The notes below the pieces were generated by a model that was not told the DNA's origin, searched no databases, and saw only the letters and a program-made list of their open reading frames with translations. The position numbers were made by a program, and so were the translations under genes. This document shows positions 34,895-43,996 of a stretch of DNA of 64,000 nucleotides, piece by piece (the stretch's first letter is position 1; each line of letters starts with the position of its first letter). This DNA comes from UBA695 sp042691655 (GTDB taxonomy: Bacteria > Verrucomicrobiota > Verrucomicrobiia > Chthoniobacterales > Chthoniobacteraceae): assembly GCA_042691655.1 (NCBI GenBank), contig CP170506.1, positions 3,534,001 through 3,598,000 of the forward strand, given 5' to 3'.

Positions 34895-37795
34895 ATGACC
34901 TCCCAAGTCCTCACACCATTGAAAGCCACCGTCTGTCTCTGGCTGAGCGTCGTTCTTTCGGCAAACGTAGTGCAATGTGCCGAGCCACGCCCCATTTCTG
35001 TAGGAGCGGGATCGTATGCCGAGTTTCCTCCGACGAACCCCGGGGATCCGGATTCCAAGAAACTCAGCGAGATTCTCGACAAAAAGCTCACCATCGACGA
35101 ATCGAAAGCCGGAGCCCCGATCCCCACTAACACTTGGTGGACGGATCTCATCGTCAGCCAATACAGCGGCAATCTTTGGGCTCATCCGATGGTCGTTTCA
35201 TCCAGTATCGACGGCATCAAGATTTACAGCCCCAACCAATGGAATGCCAGCGGCCAGGACATGGTGCTCGACGCTCCTCTGGAGATTGGCGGCTCCTCCA
35301 CGAAGGGCATCCAGGCAGGTACCGACATTGTGATGGGAGACTTTGAAGGGGAGAGTTTCGGACCCAACTGGCACACCACCGGAACAGCCTTTGGAAACAA
35401 ACCGGCCAAGGGCTCCTACCCCGGTCAAACAGCAGTGAACGGCTACATCGGAAAAGGGTTGGCAAACTCCTGCTTCCCTAATGACGCAGCGAAAGGCACT
35501 CTAAAATCCTCGCCGTTCAAAATCGAACGTTCCCATATTCATTTCCTGATCGCAGGCGGAAAAAGCGAAGCGACGCTCAATCTCAAGTTATTGATCAACG
35601 GCCAGCCGAAACGCGTCGCCACGGGCGATAACTCCGAACATCTCAAATGGCAATCATGGGACGTTTCTGAATTCAAAGGACTCCCGGCAACCCTTCAAGT
35701 CGAGGACAACGCCGATGGGGGCTGGGGCCATATCTTGGTCGACCAGATTATCCAAAGCGATTCGCCCACACCTCCCACCTGGGCCTCCGCCAAGGGCTAT
35801 ATGCCGGTGGATGCGCGAGCCCTGAACTGGGGAGACTGGACCCTTACCTACCGGATGCCCCACTCCCCGGAGGAATACATGGATGTAACGCTCGGCCACG
35901 GCCTGCCCTTTGTTTGGGTGGAATTCAAAAACGTCGCGCCAGTGATCAAAGCAGGCCCCGGCGCCACATTCTACGCGGCCAACGGAACCCGCCTGGGAGA
36001 ATCCGCGGTTGGGGATCAGCTCTACATTGAATATGGTGGCCACTGCTATGGCGTTTTCGCCCCGGACAACACCCTCTTTGAAACCAACGGCCAAACCCTC
36101 AACGTAAAGTTTCGCGGCCCGCAGCAATACTTGATCACCGCGGCGCTTCCCGACAAAACCGCCCTCCCCTTCTTCCACCGGTACGCTTTCGCCATCCCCC
36201 GGGGAAGCCGCATCGATTGGAAATACGATCCCGATAAGGGGGAAGTCGTCACCCATTGGACCCTCCAGACCGAAGCCCTGAAAGGAACCTCGCTCGATAC
36301 CATTCAAGGGTGGATCCCCCACCACTACCGGGATACCACCCACAACCTGGCCTTCACCCCATTCCAGTACCTAACCGCACGGGGTGTCATGAAGTGCGCC
36401 ACAGGACGCGAATTTGAAATCAGCTATCCCTTCGTGGGACTTTTGCCCACTCTTCCGGCCCCAAAACCCGTAAGTACCGACATCCCCCATGGCTTTGATG
36501 AAAACCGGATGCACGCCTACGTTACCGAGGCATCCCGGAAAACCAAATACGGCGACGACACTTACTGGGGCTCCAAAGACTTCATCGACTACGCCCGGTA
36601 CGCCGCCATCGCCAAAGAATTCGGCTATCCAGAATTCGAAACGCTCAAAAACTCCGCGAGGAAAGCCCTCTCCGACTGGTACACCTACACCCCCGGCGAA
36701 AAAGCGCACTATTTCGCCTATTACCCCCGGTGGAAAGCCCTTGTGGGGTTCAAGGCGAGCTATGGATCGGAAGCGTTCAACGACCAACACTTCCACTACG
36801 GCTACTTCACCGTATCCACAGCGGTCTTGGGCCTCTCCGATCCGGATTTTCTCAAAGAATACGGCGACATGGCCACGCTGGTCGCAAAAGAGTACGCCAA
36901 CTGGGACCGCAGCGACACCCGCTTTCCATTTCTACGGACATTTGATGTTTGGGAAGGCCATTCTTGGGCGGGGGGCTATAGCAGCGGCAACGGCAACAAC
37001 CAGGAATCCTCCTCCGAAGCTGTCAACTCCTGGGGCGGTCTCTTTCTCCTGGGTTCCGAGTTGGGCAACTCCGATATGACCGCAACAGGAGCCCTCGGCT
37101 GGGCCATGGAAACGGCGGCCACCCGGCAGTATTGGTTCGACTACCCCGGCTACAAGCTCGGAGCGCAAGCCGCCAACTTCTCCCCTGCATACCCTCACAA
37201 AATCACCGGCATCCTCGGCGGAGGAGGCCGGGCCTATGCCACCTATTTCACCGGCGATCCGGGTTGGATTTTTGGCATTCAATGGATCCCCGCCTCACCC
37301 ATTCTCATCCACCTGGCCCGGGACCCCGAGTTTGCTCAGTGGCAATTCGATCAAATGATGGCTGATCGGGAAAAATCCAATGCAAAGGAAAACGCCAAGG
37401 CAACTCTCCGCAACGAGTCGCGCCCACCGAAAGACAACACCATTCGGTCCATGGGAAACCTCGGCGGAGTCGTACTCGGCTTCACGATGCAGTTCAACCA
37501 GCAATGGACGGCCGAGCAATTTGACGAGCTATGGAACGCTCCATCCCCCAACCCCGACAAATACATGGGAGGCGACATCTACTATTTCAACCACAGCAAT
37601 CGGATGCTGGGAAACGTGGCTTGGAACAGCCATACCAGCATCCCCACCAGCAACGCCTACTACAATCCCACAACCCAAAAGCTAACTTGGGTGATCTACA
37701 ACCCCAAGGCCACCAATCAAACCGCAACCCTCTATACAGACGGAAAGGCCGTCGACACCGTCACGGTTCCCGCACGAACCCTCTTCACAAAGTAA
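34895..37795 (+). CDS. GH81 endo-beta-1,3-glucanase, secreted
   Basis: 966 residues with signal peptide (WLSVVLSANVVQC, cut before or at Cys28, possibly a lipoprotein-like VVQC). GH81 hallmarks: PIPTNTWWTDL near the N-terminus, YGSEAFNDQHFHYGYF (622-637) and FDVWEGHSWAGGYSSGNGNN plus QESSSEA (682-711) with the catalytic Glu cluster. About 145 residues (146-290, DFEGESFGPNWHTTG to ILVDQIIQS) are inserted in the N-terminal part and look like a beta-sandwich of the kind found at the end of GH32-type enzymes. GH81 cuts beta-1,3-glucan (laminarin, curdlan, yeast wall) endo-wise. It is 43 bp after the PA14-like gene without its own operator, so it is probably read from 28203 on. Confidence 0.93.
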   Translation: MTSQVLTPLKATVCLWLSVVLSANVVQCAEPRPISVGAGSYAEFPPTNPGDPDSKKLSEILDKKLTIDESKAGAPIPTNTWWTDLIVSQYSGNLWAHPMVVSSSIDGIKIYSPNQWNASGQDMVLDAPLEIGGSSTKGIQAGTDIVMGDFEGESFGPNWHTTGTAFGNKPAKGSYPGQTAVNGYIGKGLANSCFPNDAAKGTLKSSPFKIERSHIHFLIAGGKSEATLNLKLLINGQPKRVATGDNSEHLKWQSWDVSEFKGLPATLQVEDNADGGWGHILVDQIIQSDSPTPPTWASAKGYMPVDARALNWGDWTLTYRMPHSPEEYMDVTLGHGLPFVWVEFKNVAPVIKAGPGATFYAANGTRLGESAVGDQLYIEYGGHCYGVFAPDNTLFETNGQTLNVKFRGPQQYLITAALPDKTALPFFHRYAFAIPRGSRIDWKYDPDKGEVVTHWTLQTEALKGTSLDTIQGWIPHHYRDTTHNLAFTPFQYLTARGVMKCATGREFEISYPFVGLLPTLPAPKPVSTDIPHGFDENRMHAYVTEASRKTKYGDDTYWGSKDFIDYARYAAIAKEFGYPEFETLKNSARKALSDWYTYTPGEKAHYFAYYPRWKALVGFKASYGSEAFNDQHFHYGYFTVSTAVLGLSDPDFLKEYGDMATLVAKEYANWDRSDTRFPFLRTFDVWEGHSWAGGYSSGNGNNQESSSEAVNSWGGLFLLGSELGNSDMTATGALGWAMETAATRQYWFDYPGYKLGAQAANFSPAYPHKITGILGGGGRAYATYFTGDPGWIFGIQWIPASPILIHLARDPEFAQWQFDQMMADREKSNAKENAKATLRNESRPPKDNTIRSMGNLGGVVLGFTMQFNQQWTAEQFDELWNAPSPNPDKYMGGDIYYFNHSNRMLGNVAWNSHTSIPTSNAYYNPTTQKLTWVIYNPKATNQTATLYTDGKAVDTVTVPARTLFTK

Positions 37796-37807
37796 AAACA
37801 CTGCAAT

Positions 37808-37835
37808 GTGCATAAAAGTGCATTATTGTTTGACA
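37808..37835 (+). promoter_or_regulatory. LacI-type operator and -35 box of the PEP-CTERM gene
   Basis: Exact operator on the other strand (GTGCATAAAAGTGCA, 37808-37822), with an extra TGCA at 37802-37805 spaced by 3 bp. TTGACA, a consensus -35, follows 7 bp later (37830-37835). The -10 is poor (TATGCC at 19 bp), suggesting activator dependence. Confidence 0.88.
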
Positions 37836-37910
37836 ATTACATCGAAAAGTTCAGTATGCCACTTGTTCGCCAAACATACTCATTTGTTTAACCCCATAAA
37901 AACCCCGACA

Positions 37911-38870
37911 ATGAAACCCAAATTATTGGCATCTCTCATGACCGCCGTTCAGCAGAGCGGCGCAACCCCCGCGAAAATCGGAGTTGCCGTCGCCTTGGCC
38001 CTCAGCGTTCCCGTGGCCAAAGCAGACGTTGACTATTACACCAGCACGACGAGTACCGACTGGAGCACCGACTCAAACTGGTCCACCGGAAGCACTCCCT
38101 CCCTCTCCACCGGCGGGACAGCCGTAATCAATAACGGAGCGAACGTTGTATACACAGCCGGCGACGATCTCCGTATCAGTGTTGGTGGTGTTCTCGAAGT
38201 ATCCAACGGCAGTTGGACCCAAACTGGGGGAGTTGCTTGGATCCAGCTTGCGGGCACCGCAACCCTCCGTGTCGATGGAGGCACCTTTAACATGGGAACA
38301 TCCGCAAAGATCAATGTTACCAACAGCGGTAATAAAATCGAAGTTTCCGCAGGCGCCCTTAATATAACGACCGGGCTTGCAATCACGTCTGACCTCTCTT
38401 ACGTACAGTCGGGCGGAACTGTTTCCATAGCTGGGGAACTCGACATCGACGCAAGCACCGCAAGCATGAGCGGCGGTATTTTAAACACAACCTTGATCAC
38501 CACGGTTAACGCAGACACCACGGCCACCTTCACGCTCTCTGGCGGGGTCATCAACCTCAGCAGTGCCACGGGCATTTATGGTAATACCCTCGATCAAATC
38601 AATTTTACCGTCGGTTCAACGGGCGAGATCAACTTTACTGGAGGAACCACTCTCTCGGCGGTTGAGGCGATGATTACTAACGGTGTTATCCAATACAATA
38701 ACACCATTGATTCCAACTTGTCGATTTTCAACGTGACCCAATCAGGCGATGTTGTCACAGTTGAACTTGCCGCGGTGCCCGAACCCTCTACAGCCTCATC
38801 CATTGCGATTGGCCTCGCGGGTTTGGGCCTGCTTCTTTACAAACGCAACCATAGTCGCATCGCTTTCTAG
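37911..38870 (+). CDS. PEP-CTERM protein with beta-solenoid passenger
   Basis: 319 residues from the ATG at 37911. A signal peptide (ALALSVPVAKA) leads into Ser/Thr/Gly-rich strand repeats like those of autotransporter passengers (DWSTDSNWSTG, TLRVDGGTFNMG, SYVQSGGTVSIAG, TATFTLSGGVINL). The C-terminus is a sorting signal: VPEPSTASS, a hydrophobic helix and KRNHSR. PEP-CTERM proteins are exported, cleaved by an exosortase and attached to the surface or exopolysaccharide. No exosortase lies in the window. Its own operator makes it part of the glucan regulon; a role in surface attachment to the substrate or in the cell envelope is possible. Confidence 0.88.
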   Translation: MKPKLLASLMTAVQQSGATPAKIGVAVALALSVPVAKADVDYYTSTTSTDWSTDSNWSTGSTPSLSTGGTAVINNGANVVYTAGDDLRISVGGVLEVSNGSWTQTGGVAWIQLAGTATLRVDGGTFNMGTSAKINVTNSGNKIEVSAGALNITTGLAITSDLSYVQSGGTVSIAGELDIDASTASMSGGILNTTLITTVNADTTATFTLSGGVINLSSATGIYGNTLDQINFTVGSTGEINFTGGTTLSAVEAMITNGVIQYNNTIDSNLSIFNVTQSGDVVTVELAAVPEPSTASSIAIGLAGLGLLLYKRNHSRIAF

Positions 38871-38898
38871 GTCACCAGAACCCATCGAAATCTTTGAG

Positions 38899-38929
38899 AA
38901 AGAGTGACCCTCGCAGGCCACTCTTTTTT
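38899..38929 (+). terminator. intrinsic terminator after the PEP-CTERM gene
   Basis: AAAGAGTG (38899-38906) pairs with CACTCTTT (38919-38926), followed by TTT; 28 bp after the stop. Confidence 0.85.
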
Positions 38930-38978
38930 ATACCCGCAAGCAATCGACTTCGCTTGCGAACTGCTTTGTTCACCATTT

Positions 38979-39002
38979 GTATAAATGTAATCCCATTTAT
39001 AC
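38979..39002. promoter_or_regulatory. perfect inverted repeat upstream of the gsp operon
   Basis: GTATAAATG (38979-38987) and CATTTATAC (38994-39002) form a perfect 9-bp dyad with a 6-bp spacer, 26 bp before the first gsp start. It contains TATAAA, a possible -10. This is a different symmetry from the TGCA operator, so a second regulator may act on the secretion operon. Confidence 0.6.
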
Positions 39003-39028
39003 CATCTCTTATCAATCCCCGGACTTTT

Positions 39029-39601
39029 ATGCTTGGTCTTTTCGAGCTGGGCGGCGTGGTCAGGCGAAGCCGCTATCTTCGCGTAGCGTCGTCGCCTTCC
39101 GCCTTGCCCAGCCCAAAAATCCCGGCGCCTAAAAAATCTGGTTTTACGCTATTGGAAGTGATTTTGGCGCTTCTAATCGCCGTGGGAATCATGGCGGTTT
39201 CAATTCCGAGCATAACGAGCGCGCTCAATGGTTCGCGCGCTCAAAAAGCCTTCGAGGGTCTCGACGCGATGGTACAGGAAGCTCGAAACCACAGCCGTGA
39301 AGAAGGCCGCAACTATGTCATCGTTTGGGGGCGAGATCGCGTCATTCGGATGCGGCCAGAGGCTCCCGCCAACCGCGAGGAATCAGAAGGTATTCAGCGC
39401 AGGAATATTACAAGAAATGATCAATGGACGCTGCATCTTCCAGCGGCGTTGACGCCCAGAGGCACGGAACCGGACGCTATCTGGACATTTTGGGCCAGCG
39501 GTGTTTGCGAACCAGCCCGGGTGGATTATAAGGGAGGCGAGGGCGTGTGGTCCGCTACCTACAACCCATTCACAGCCCAAGCAGAGGTGCGTTATGAATA
39601 A
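39029..39601 (+). CDS. gspH: type II secretion minor pseudopilin, GspH-like
   Basis: 190 residues from the ATG at 39029. The prepilin motif KKSG-FTLLEVILALLIAVGI comes only after a long (about 38-residue) leader, so the start may be further in than annotated; no better start is visible. GspH-like features: a hydrophobic N-helix, then AFEGLDAMVQEARNHSREEGRNYVIVWG. Minor pseudopilins build the tip of the T2SS pseudopilus. It begins an operon with overlapping genes. Confidence 0.8.
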   Translation: MLGLFELGGVVRRSRYLRVASSPSALPSPKIPAPKKSGFTLLEVILALLIAVGIMAVSIPSITSALNGSRAQKAFEGLDAMVQEARNHSREEGRNYVIVWGRDRVIRMRPEAPANREESEGIQRRNITRNDQWTLHLPAALTPRGTEPDAIWTFWASGVCEPARVDYKGGEGVWSATYNPFTAQAEVRYE

Positions 39602-39998
39602 ACCTCTCCAGGGCAACGGCAAGTCGGCATTCCTGTTATTGGAAACGATGATCGGGGTGGCGATCTTCGCCATTGGAGTCCTGGCTTTGGCACGGTGTGC
39701 AGCGCGCTGCCTGGATACAGAAAGCGCCAAGGTTTGGGATGATCGGGCTCGCGTGGCCTTGGAAAACCGGATGGCTGAGATCGAAGCGGGAGCGGTGTTC
39801 TTCGAAAAGGGCGATTCGGACGAACTCTCGGGGATTTTTAAGGGAATCACTTTAAATCAAACCAAGACCCCATTGCGACTGAAGGATGAATCGGGCAAGG
39901 AACTGCCTGGTCTTTTCCAAGTGGAACTCGAAGCAGTGTGGCAAGAACCGGCGGGCAAATATTTTAAGGCGCTGACTTTTTATGTCTACCAACCTTGA
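39594..39998 (+). CDS. gspI: type II secretion minor pseudopilin, GspI-like
   Basis: 134 residues; the ATG overlaps the preceding stop by 8 bp. The leader MNKPLQGNGKSA is followed by FLLLETMIGVAIFAIGVLAL with Ala before the cleavage point and the conserved Glu5. The size and ALENRMAEIEAG segment suit GspI. Confidence 0.78.
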   Translation: MNKPLQGNGKSAFLLLETMIGVAIFAIGVLALARCAARCLDTESAKVWDDRARVALENRMAEIEAGAVFFEKGDSDELSGIFKGITLNQTKTPLRLKDESGKELPGLFQVELEAVWQEPAGKYFKALTFYVYQP

Positions 39999-40605
39999 GC
40001 GGAAAAGCGGCTTCACATTGTTGGAAGTAATGCTGGCGGTGGCGCTTCTGGCTCTGGTGGGGATGAGCATTTACCGTTTTGTCGAAACAACGCTCACGGC
40101 GGTTCGGATATCAGCCGAAGGTGAAAAGGAACGCTCGCTGATCCGCGCTTTCGCCGCGTATCTGCGCGCGCAAATGTTGGCGCTGCCGAGCGCCCAGGCC
40201 GGAGCAATCACCGGGGAGCCCCACCGGTTCAACAACCTTTCCAGCGACGAACTAAGTTGGATCGCTTTCCCGGGAAGCGGGCTTCTTACCCGACATGCCA
40301 CGGGCGAGTGGGTGGCGACGTTGACGGCGAAACAGATCGACGGCGGCGAATACGAGTTGGGACTTCGCCGCCAGGATATCAACAGGAAGCGGGACGCTGC
40401 TTGGTTGCCGCTTTTCCGGGGGGTGCGCGGATTCGAGGTCCGCTACTTTGATAAGAGCCGCAAGGAATGGATGGAGAAATGGGGTGATCTTCAAACCCGG
40501 CCCACACTGATCCGGGTAAAACTCTGGCGCGCCCCTATTTCCGCGCCTCATGAATGGATCATCCCGATTCCCGTCAAAGCGCAACCCGCGGGAGGAGCGT
40601 CATGA
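39982..40605 (+). CDS. gspJ: type II secretion minor pseudopilin, GspJ-like
   Basis: 207 residues overlapping gspI by 17 bp. Leader MSTNLERKSG then FTLLEVMLAVALLALVGMSIYRF. The remainder (RSLIRAFAAYLRAQM, FRGVRGFEVRYFD, RPTLIRVKLW) follows the GspJ pattern of a longer beta-rich head. Confidence 0.82.
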   Translation: MSTNLERKSGFTLLEVMLAVALLALVGMSIYRFVETTLTAVRISAEGEKERSLIRAFAAYLRAQMLALPSAQAGAITGEPHRFNNLSSDELSWIAFPGSGLLTRHATGEWVATLTAKQIDGGEYELGLRRQDINRKRDAAWLPLFRGVRGFEVRYFDKSRKEWMEKWGDLQTRPTLIRVKLWRAPISAPHEWIIPIPVKAQPAGGAS

Positions 40606-41513
40606 AACGAACGGCCCAATCATCCAAGGGTTCCACCCTGATGTTGGCGCTCTGGGCGCTGATCGTTCTTTCCGCCGCCATATTCGCCTGGGTGGAGTGG
40701 ATCGACCGGACGATCGGCGTCATGAACGAGGCCAACCGGGGGACGGAAGCGCGAGCGCTGGCTCATTCGGGGCTGGCCGTGGCAATGCACCCCAATGTTG
40801 GACGCAAAAACCGTTATCTTTCGGCGCAGTTCGAGCGTAGCAAGTCTTATCAGGTAACGATTGAAAGCGAAGGCGGGCGGCTTAACGTGAACTATCTTCT
40901 GTCGGGGGCCGACCCACAGAAGATTGCGTTTTTCAAAGATTATCTGGCCTCGCGCGGGCTGAACTTCCAGGAGCGCCAGACGTTTATAGATTGTCTCCTG
41001 GACTGGATCAGCCTCTCGCAGGGCGGCCACCGGCTTAACGCAGTGGCGGAATCCCCCGACTATCGTCCGCCACACCGGCCCTTGCAGAGTCTCGATGAAA
41101 TCGCGCTCGTTGCCGGAAGCACTCCGCTCATTTCGCGGGCGGATTGGAAGGATGATCTGACACTGTACAGCTCGGGTCCGCTCGATCTTGAAAGCGTTTC
41201 GGCTGATTGGCTGGCCCTGGTCCCGGGCATTGGCGACCAGCGGGCCCGGCGATTCGTCAAGATCCGGGAGAAACGGCTCAACCAGCCTGACAATAAAGAC
41301 GGCTATCCCTTCAGAAACTTGGCCGAGGCCCTTAGCGATCTCGGATTAAGCCAAGCGCAGTTTTCACAGCTTTCCGGTTATTTGGGCTTTCGCGATCCGG
41401 TGGTCCGCATCGAAAGCAGGGGACAATCGGGAAAAGTAGTTCGACAAGTGGACGTGATCGTGAGGAAAGCACCCGGAGCCACCACCCAAATCCTATTGTG
41501 GAGCGAAAAATGA
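40602..41513 (+). CDS. gspK: type II secretion protein GspK-like
   Basis: 303 residues; the ATG is in an ATGA overlap with gspJ. Short leader KGSTLMLALWALIVLSAAIFAW without the FTLLE Glu, as is typical of GspK. The two SAM-like domains are visible: QRQTFIDCLLDWIS and LALVPGIGDQRARRFVKIREK, the helix-hairpin-helix-like repeats of the family. GspK caps the pseudopilus with GspI and GspJ. Confidence 0.88.
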   Translation: MKRTAQSSKGSTLMLALWALIVLSAAIFAWVEWIDRTIGVMNEANRGTEARALAHSGLAVAMHPNVGRKNRYLSAQFERSKSYQVTIESEGGRLNVNYLLSGADPQKIAFFKDYLASRGLNFQERQTFIDCLLDWISLSQGGHRLNAVAESPDYRPPHRPLQSLDEIALVAGSTPLISRADWKDDLTLYSSGPLDLESVSADWLALVPGIGDQRARRFVKIREKRLNQPDNKDGYPFRNLAEALSDLGLSQAQFSQLSGYLGFRDPVVRIESRGQSGKVVRQVDVIVRKAPGATTQILLWSEK

Positions 41514-42757
41514 AAGATCCCCAAGAGAACGGCTTATTACTGACTCCTGCTCCTTGCGGCTGGCGTGCCAGGACGATCACGGCACGCGGCGAGTGGATGG
41601 TGGAAGATCGCGGCTCTTTCGCCGAGGCGCTGGAAGCAGGTTGGACGCTGACGGGCGAACCGAAACGGAGAGCGAAACCCATCGTTGAGGTTGCCATTCC
41701 GGCGCATCTCGGAGTATTTGAACGACTCACGCTCCCATCCGTTGACCGCGAGGAACTGGGTTCCATGGTCCGGCTGCAATTCGAGAAAAATCTCCCGTAT
41801 TCCATCGAAGAAACTTCACTCGAATTCCAAATCCTGTCGCAAACGGAAACGGAAACCACGTTGATGGCCTGCGCGGTTCACGAACCAGACTTAACCACAC
41901 TTTGCGCGCCACTACTGGAGCGCGTCGTACCGAGGCGCCTGACGTTCTGGTCCCTGCAGGTTGCAGCCCAAGCAGGGAACGATGATACGGCGTGCGGCTT
42001 CTGGCGCGAAGAGGACCGGCTTATTTTCGGAATCTTCGAAAAGCAACGGCTGGGGTTTATCGAAATGCTCAGTGGAGGCAATGATCTTCGCTCCGCATTG
42101 CCCTCCGTCCTGATGCAAGCTGAAATCGCGGGCGCTCCGGCGGAATTTTCGGAAGTGCTTCTCGATCCCGCGTTGAGGGAAGCAAGTGACGCACTGGTGG
42201 AATTTTTCAAGGCTCCCGTGCGATTGATTACCGCGGACGGATGCGCCGTTGAGGATGTGGATTTGACGCCGCGGCAATGGAGGGAGGAAGAGGCCCGCAA
42301 GGGAAGCCATTCGCGCCTGCGCCATCAGATCATTCTGGCTGCGTTGGTCTACGTTGCCCTTCTCAGCGCGGGCTTCGTATGCCTGGGAATGCAAAACCGG
42401 CGGCTCGGAATATTGCGCGGCCAAGCTGCCGCCTGGCAGCCGAAAGTTGACGCTGTCATTGAACGCCAAGCCCGCTGGAAAGCGCTGGCTCCCGCCGTCG
42501 ATAAGCGGCAATTCGCTCTCGAACAGCTGTTCCAAGCGTGGCAGTGCCTGCCCTCGCCGGATGTGCACATTACGCGCTTTGAACTGGCCACAAACCAGAT
42601 GACCCTCGAAGGCGAGGCTCCTAACGCCCAGCAGGCCATTCAGTTCGCCGAGAAACTCAAAGCACGGCCGGAACTGGCCGGTTACCGGTTTGAAGGCGGT
42701 CCGCCCGCCATTCTCTCCAACGAACACGCCCAATTCCGGATTTTTGGAAAACCATGA
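41510..42757 (+). CDS. gspL: type II secretion assembly protein GspL-like (PilM/PilN fused)
   Basis: 415 residues, ATGA overlap with gspK (a GTG at 41498 is possible). The N-terminal cytoplasmic part (1-270) is actin-like as in PilM/GspL (VEVAIPAHLGVFERLTLP, LPYSIEETSLEFQIL). A membrane helix near 275-300 (QIILAALVYVALLSAGFVCL) is followed by a PilN-like periplasmic part (WKALAPAVDKRQFALEQLF, MTLEGEAPNAQQAIQFAEKL). GspL links the GspE ATPase to the inner membrane platform. Confidence 0.82.
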   Translation: MKDPQENGLLLTPAPCGWRARTITARGEWMVEDRGSFAEALEAGWTLTGEPKRRAKPIVEVAIPAHLGVFERLTLPSVDREELGSMVRLQFEKNLPYSIEETSLEFQILSQTETETTLMACAVHEPDLTTLCAPLLERVVPRRLTFWSLQVAAQAGNDDTACGFWREEDRLIFGIFEKQRLGFIEMLSGGNDLRSALPSVLMQAEIAGAPAEFSEVLLDPALREASDALVEFFKAPVRLITADGCAVEDVDLTPRQWREEEARKGSHSRLRHQIILAALVYVALLSAGFVCLGMQNRRLGILRGQAAAWQPKVDAVIERQARWKALAPAVDKRQFALEQLFQAWQCLPSPDVHITRFELATNQMTLEGEAPNAQQAIQFAEKLKARPELAGYRFEGGPPAILSNEHAQFRIFGKP

Positions 42758-43278
42758 GCCGCCTCAACTCCCACGAGCGTTTTTTGATGGGTCTGTTGGC
42801 CGGTGCCCTCTTCGTGCTGGGCAACTGGACTTTGTTTGGTTCATTTGCCAGCCGCTTGGCTCGGCTGAAAGCGGACATCGCCACCAAGCACTCGGAGATT
42901 CGCTCCATGCAGAGCCTTGTCGATGAAGACAAGTATTCCGCCGCACGCGACGGCTGGCTTCAGGCATCTCTGCCTAAAATGGGTAATCCCGAACAAGCCG
43001 GGGTGCAGCTTCTCGATCAGATCAAGGAAGTTGCAAAAGGCAACGAAGTCCTCCTTGAAAATCCTGAACTGGGCAGCGTGGATCGGCAGTCTCAATACCA
43101 AGCGGTTTCCGTGCAGCTGACGGCCAAGGCTTCCTGGGCAGGCATGGTCAAATTCATGCACGCGCTGCAATCACCGGGAAAATTTATGGTGCTCAATTCT
43201 GTAGTCCTCCAAGTCGATCCCTCCAACGCCAAGCAAATGAGCTGTCGGTTTAGAATCGCCAAGTGGTATGCGAAGTAA
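42754..43278 (+). CDS. gspM: type II secretion GspM/PilO-like protein
   Basis: 174 residues, start overlapping gspL. A single membrane helix (FLMGLLAGALFVLGNWTLF), a coiled stretch (FASRLARLKADIATKHSEI) and a ferredoxin-like periplasmic domain (YQAVSVQLTAKASWAGMVKFMHAL). This is the PilO/GspM layout; such proteins dimerise with GspL. Confidence 0.78.
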   Translation: MSRLNSHERFLMGLLAGALFVLGNWTLFGSFASRLARLKADIATKHSEIRSMQSLVDEDKYSAARDGWLQASLPKMGNPEQAGVQLLDQIKEVAKGNEVLLENPELGSVDRQSQYQAVSVQLTAKASWAGMVKFMHALQSPGKFMVLNSVVLQVDPSNAKQMSCRFRIAKWYAK

Positions 43279-43879
43279 TCTGATATATTCCATCCCGGCC
43301 TGTCTGGCTCTCCTGGCGGTTGCATGTTTGCGTGCCGAGGATCAAAGTCCCCAGCCCGGCGCCGAACCAATTTCGCGTTATCAGGCGATGATTGAGCGTT
43401 CCCCTTTTGCACTCGCCACCGAAACTGCGCCGCCAATACCCGCTCCCGAGAACGCGGGATTCACAAAAGACTTGGTTTTGACCGGTGCCGTCCGACTCAA
43501 TGGCGGTAGGTATATCACGGTCGAATCCAAGGACCACAATCAGCGTTTCTCGCTCAAGAACGGGGAAAGCTATAACGAGATTTCACTAGTCAGTGTGGCT
43601 TGGTCCGATGCTGCAGGGAAAACCAAGGCAACCCTCAAAAAAGGCTCCGAATTTGGTATCATCGGTTTCGATGATGCCGCTGCCCGGGCTGGGGCGAATG
43701 CTCCCCAGGCAGGAAACGAGAGCCCTGGAGTGCCGCAGGGTCAACCCCAAGGTAACGCGCTAACAAATGCCCATCCGCCACAGCCTTCCGTCGCCGTTTC
43801 CAGCTTTCCTGCTCAAGGGCAGCGCCCCGGGGCACCCGTGGTCCGACGCACTCGCCCCATTCCCGCCGGTCCCCGATAG
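43268..43879 (+). CDS. GspC/PilP-like periplasmic protein, low-complexity tail
   Basis: 203 residues overlapping gspM by 11 bp. A signal peptide or anchor (SIPACLALLAVACLRAE) precedes IERSPFA, then FTKDLVLTGAVRLNGGRYITVESKDHNQRF, which fits the HR domain of GspC/PilP that touches the secretin. The last 60 residues are Pro/Gln/Gly-rich. As last gene of this run before the secretin it is the best GspC/PilP candidate; similarity is weak. Confidence 0.6.
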   Translation: MRSNLIYSIPACLALLAVACLRAEDQSPQPGAEPISRYQAMIERSPFALATETAPPIPAPENAGFTKDLVLTGAVRLNGGRYITVESKDHNQRFSLKNGESYNEISLVSVAWSDAAGKTKATLKKGSEFGIIGFDDAAARAGANAPQAGNESPGVPQGQPQGNALTNAHPPQPSVAVSSFPAQGQRPGAPVVRRTRPIPAGPR

Positions 43880-43996
43880 GGCGACCACGATCTTCTCTCC
43901 GTTACGGCATCAAGGACCGTCGCCAGGACCGCTGCCGCGCGTTTTATAAATATGCGCGGGCGGAAATCAGAGGTCGGAAAAAATTCCGCCATAGAG

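Noticed and set aside
34895..37795. TonB-dependent receptor or SusD in the glucan locus
   Set aside because: No ORF in the window has a plug/barrel or SusD-like sequence; the large secreted proteins here are glycoside hydrolases.
43935..43959. CCGCGC/GCGCGG hairpin after the GspC-like gene as a terminator
   Set aside because: The stem is only 6 bp and there is no T-run on either strand.
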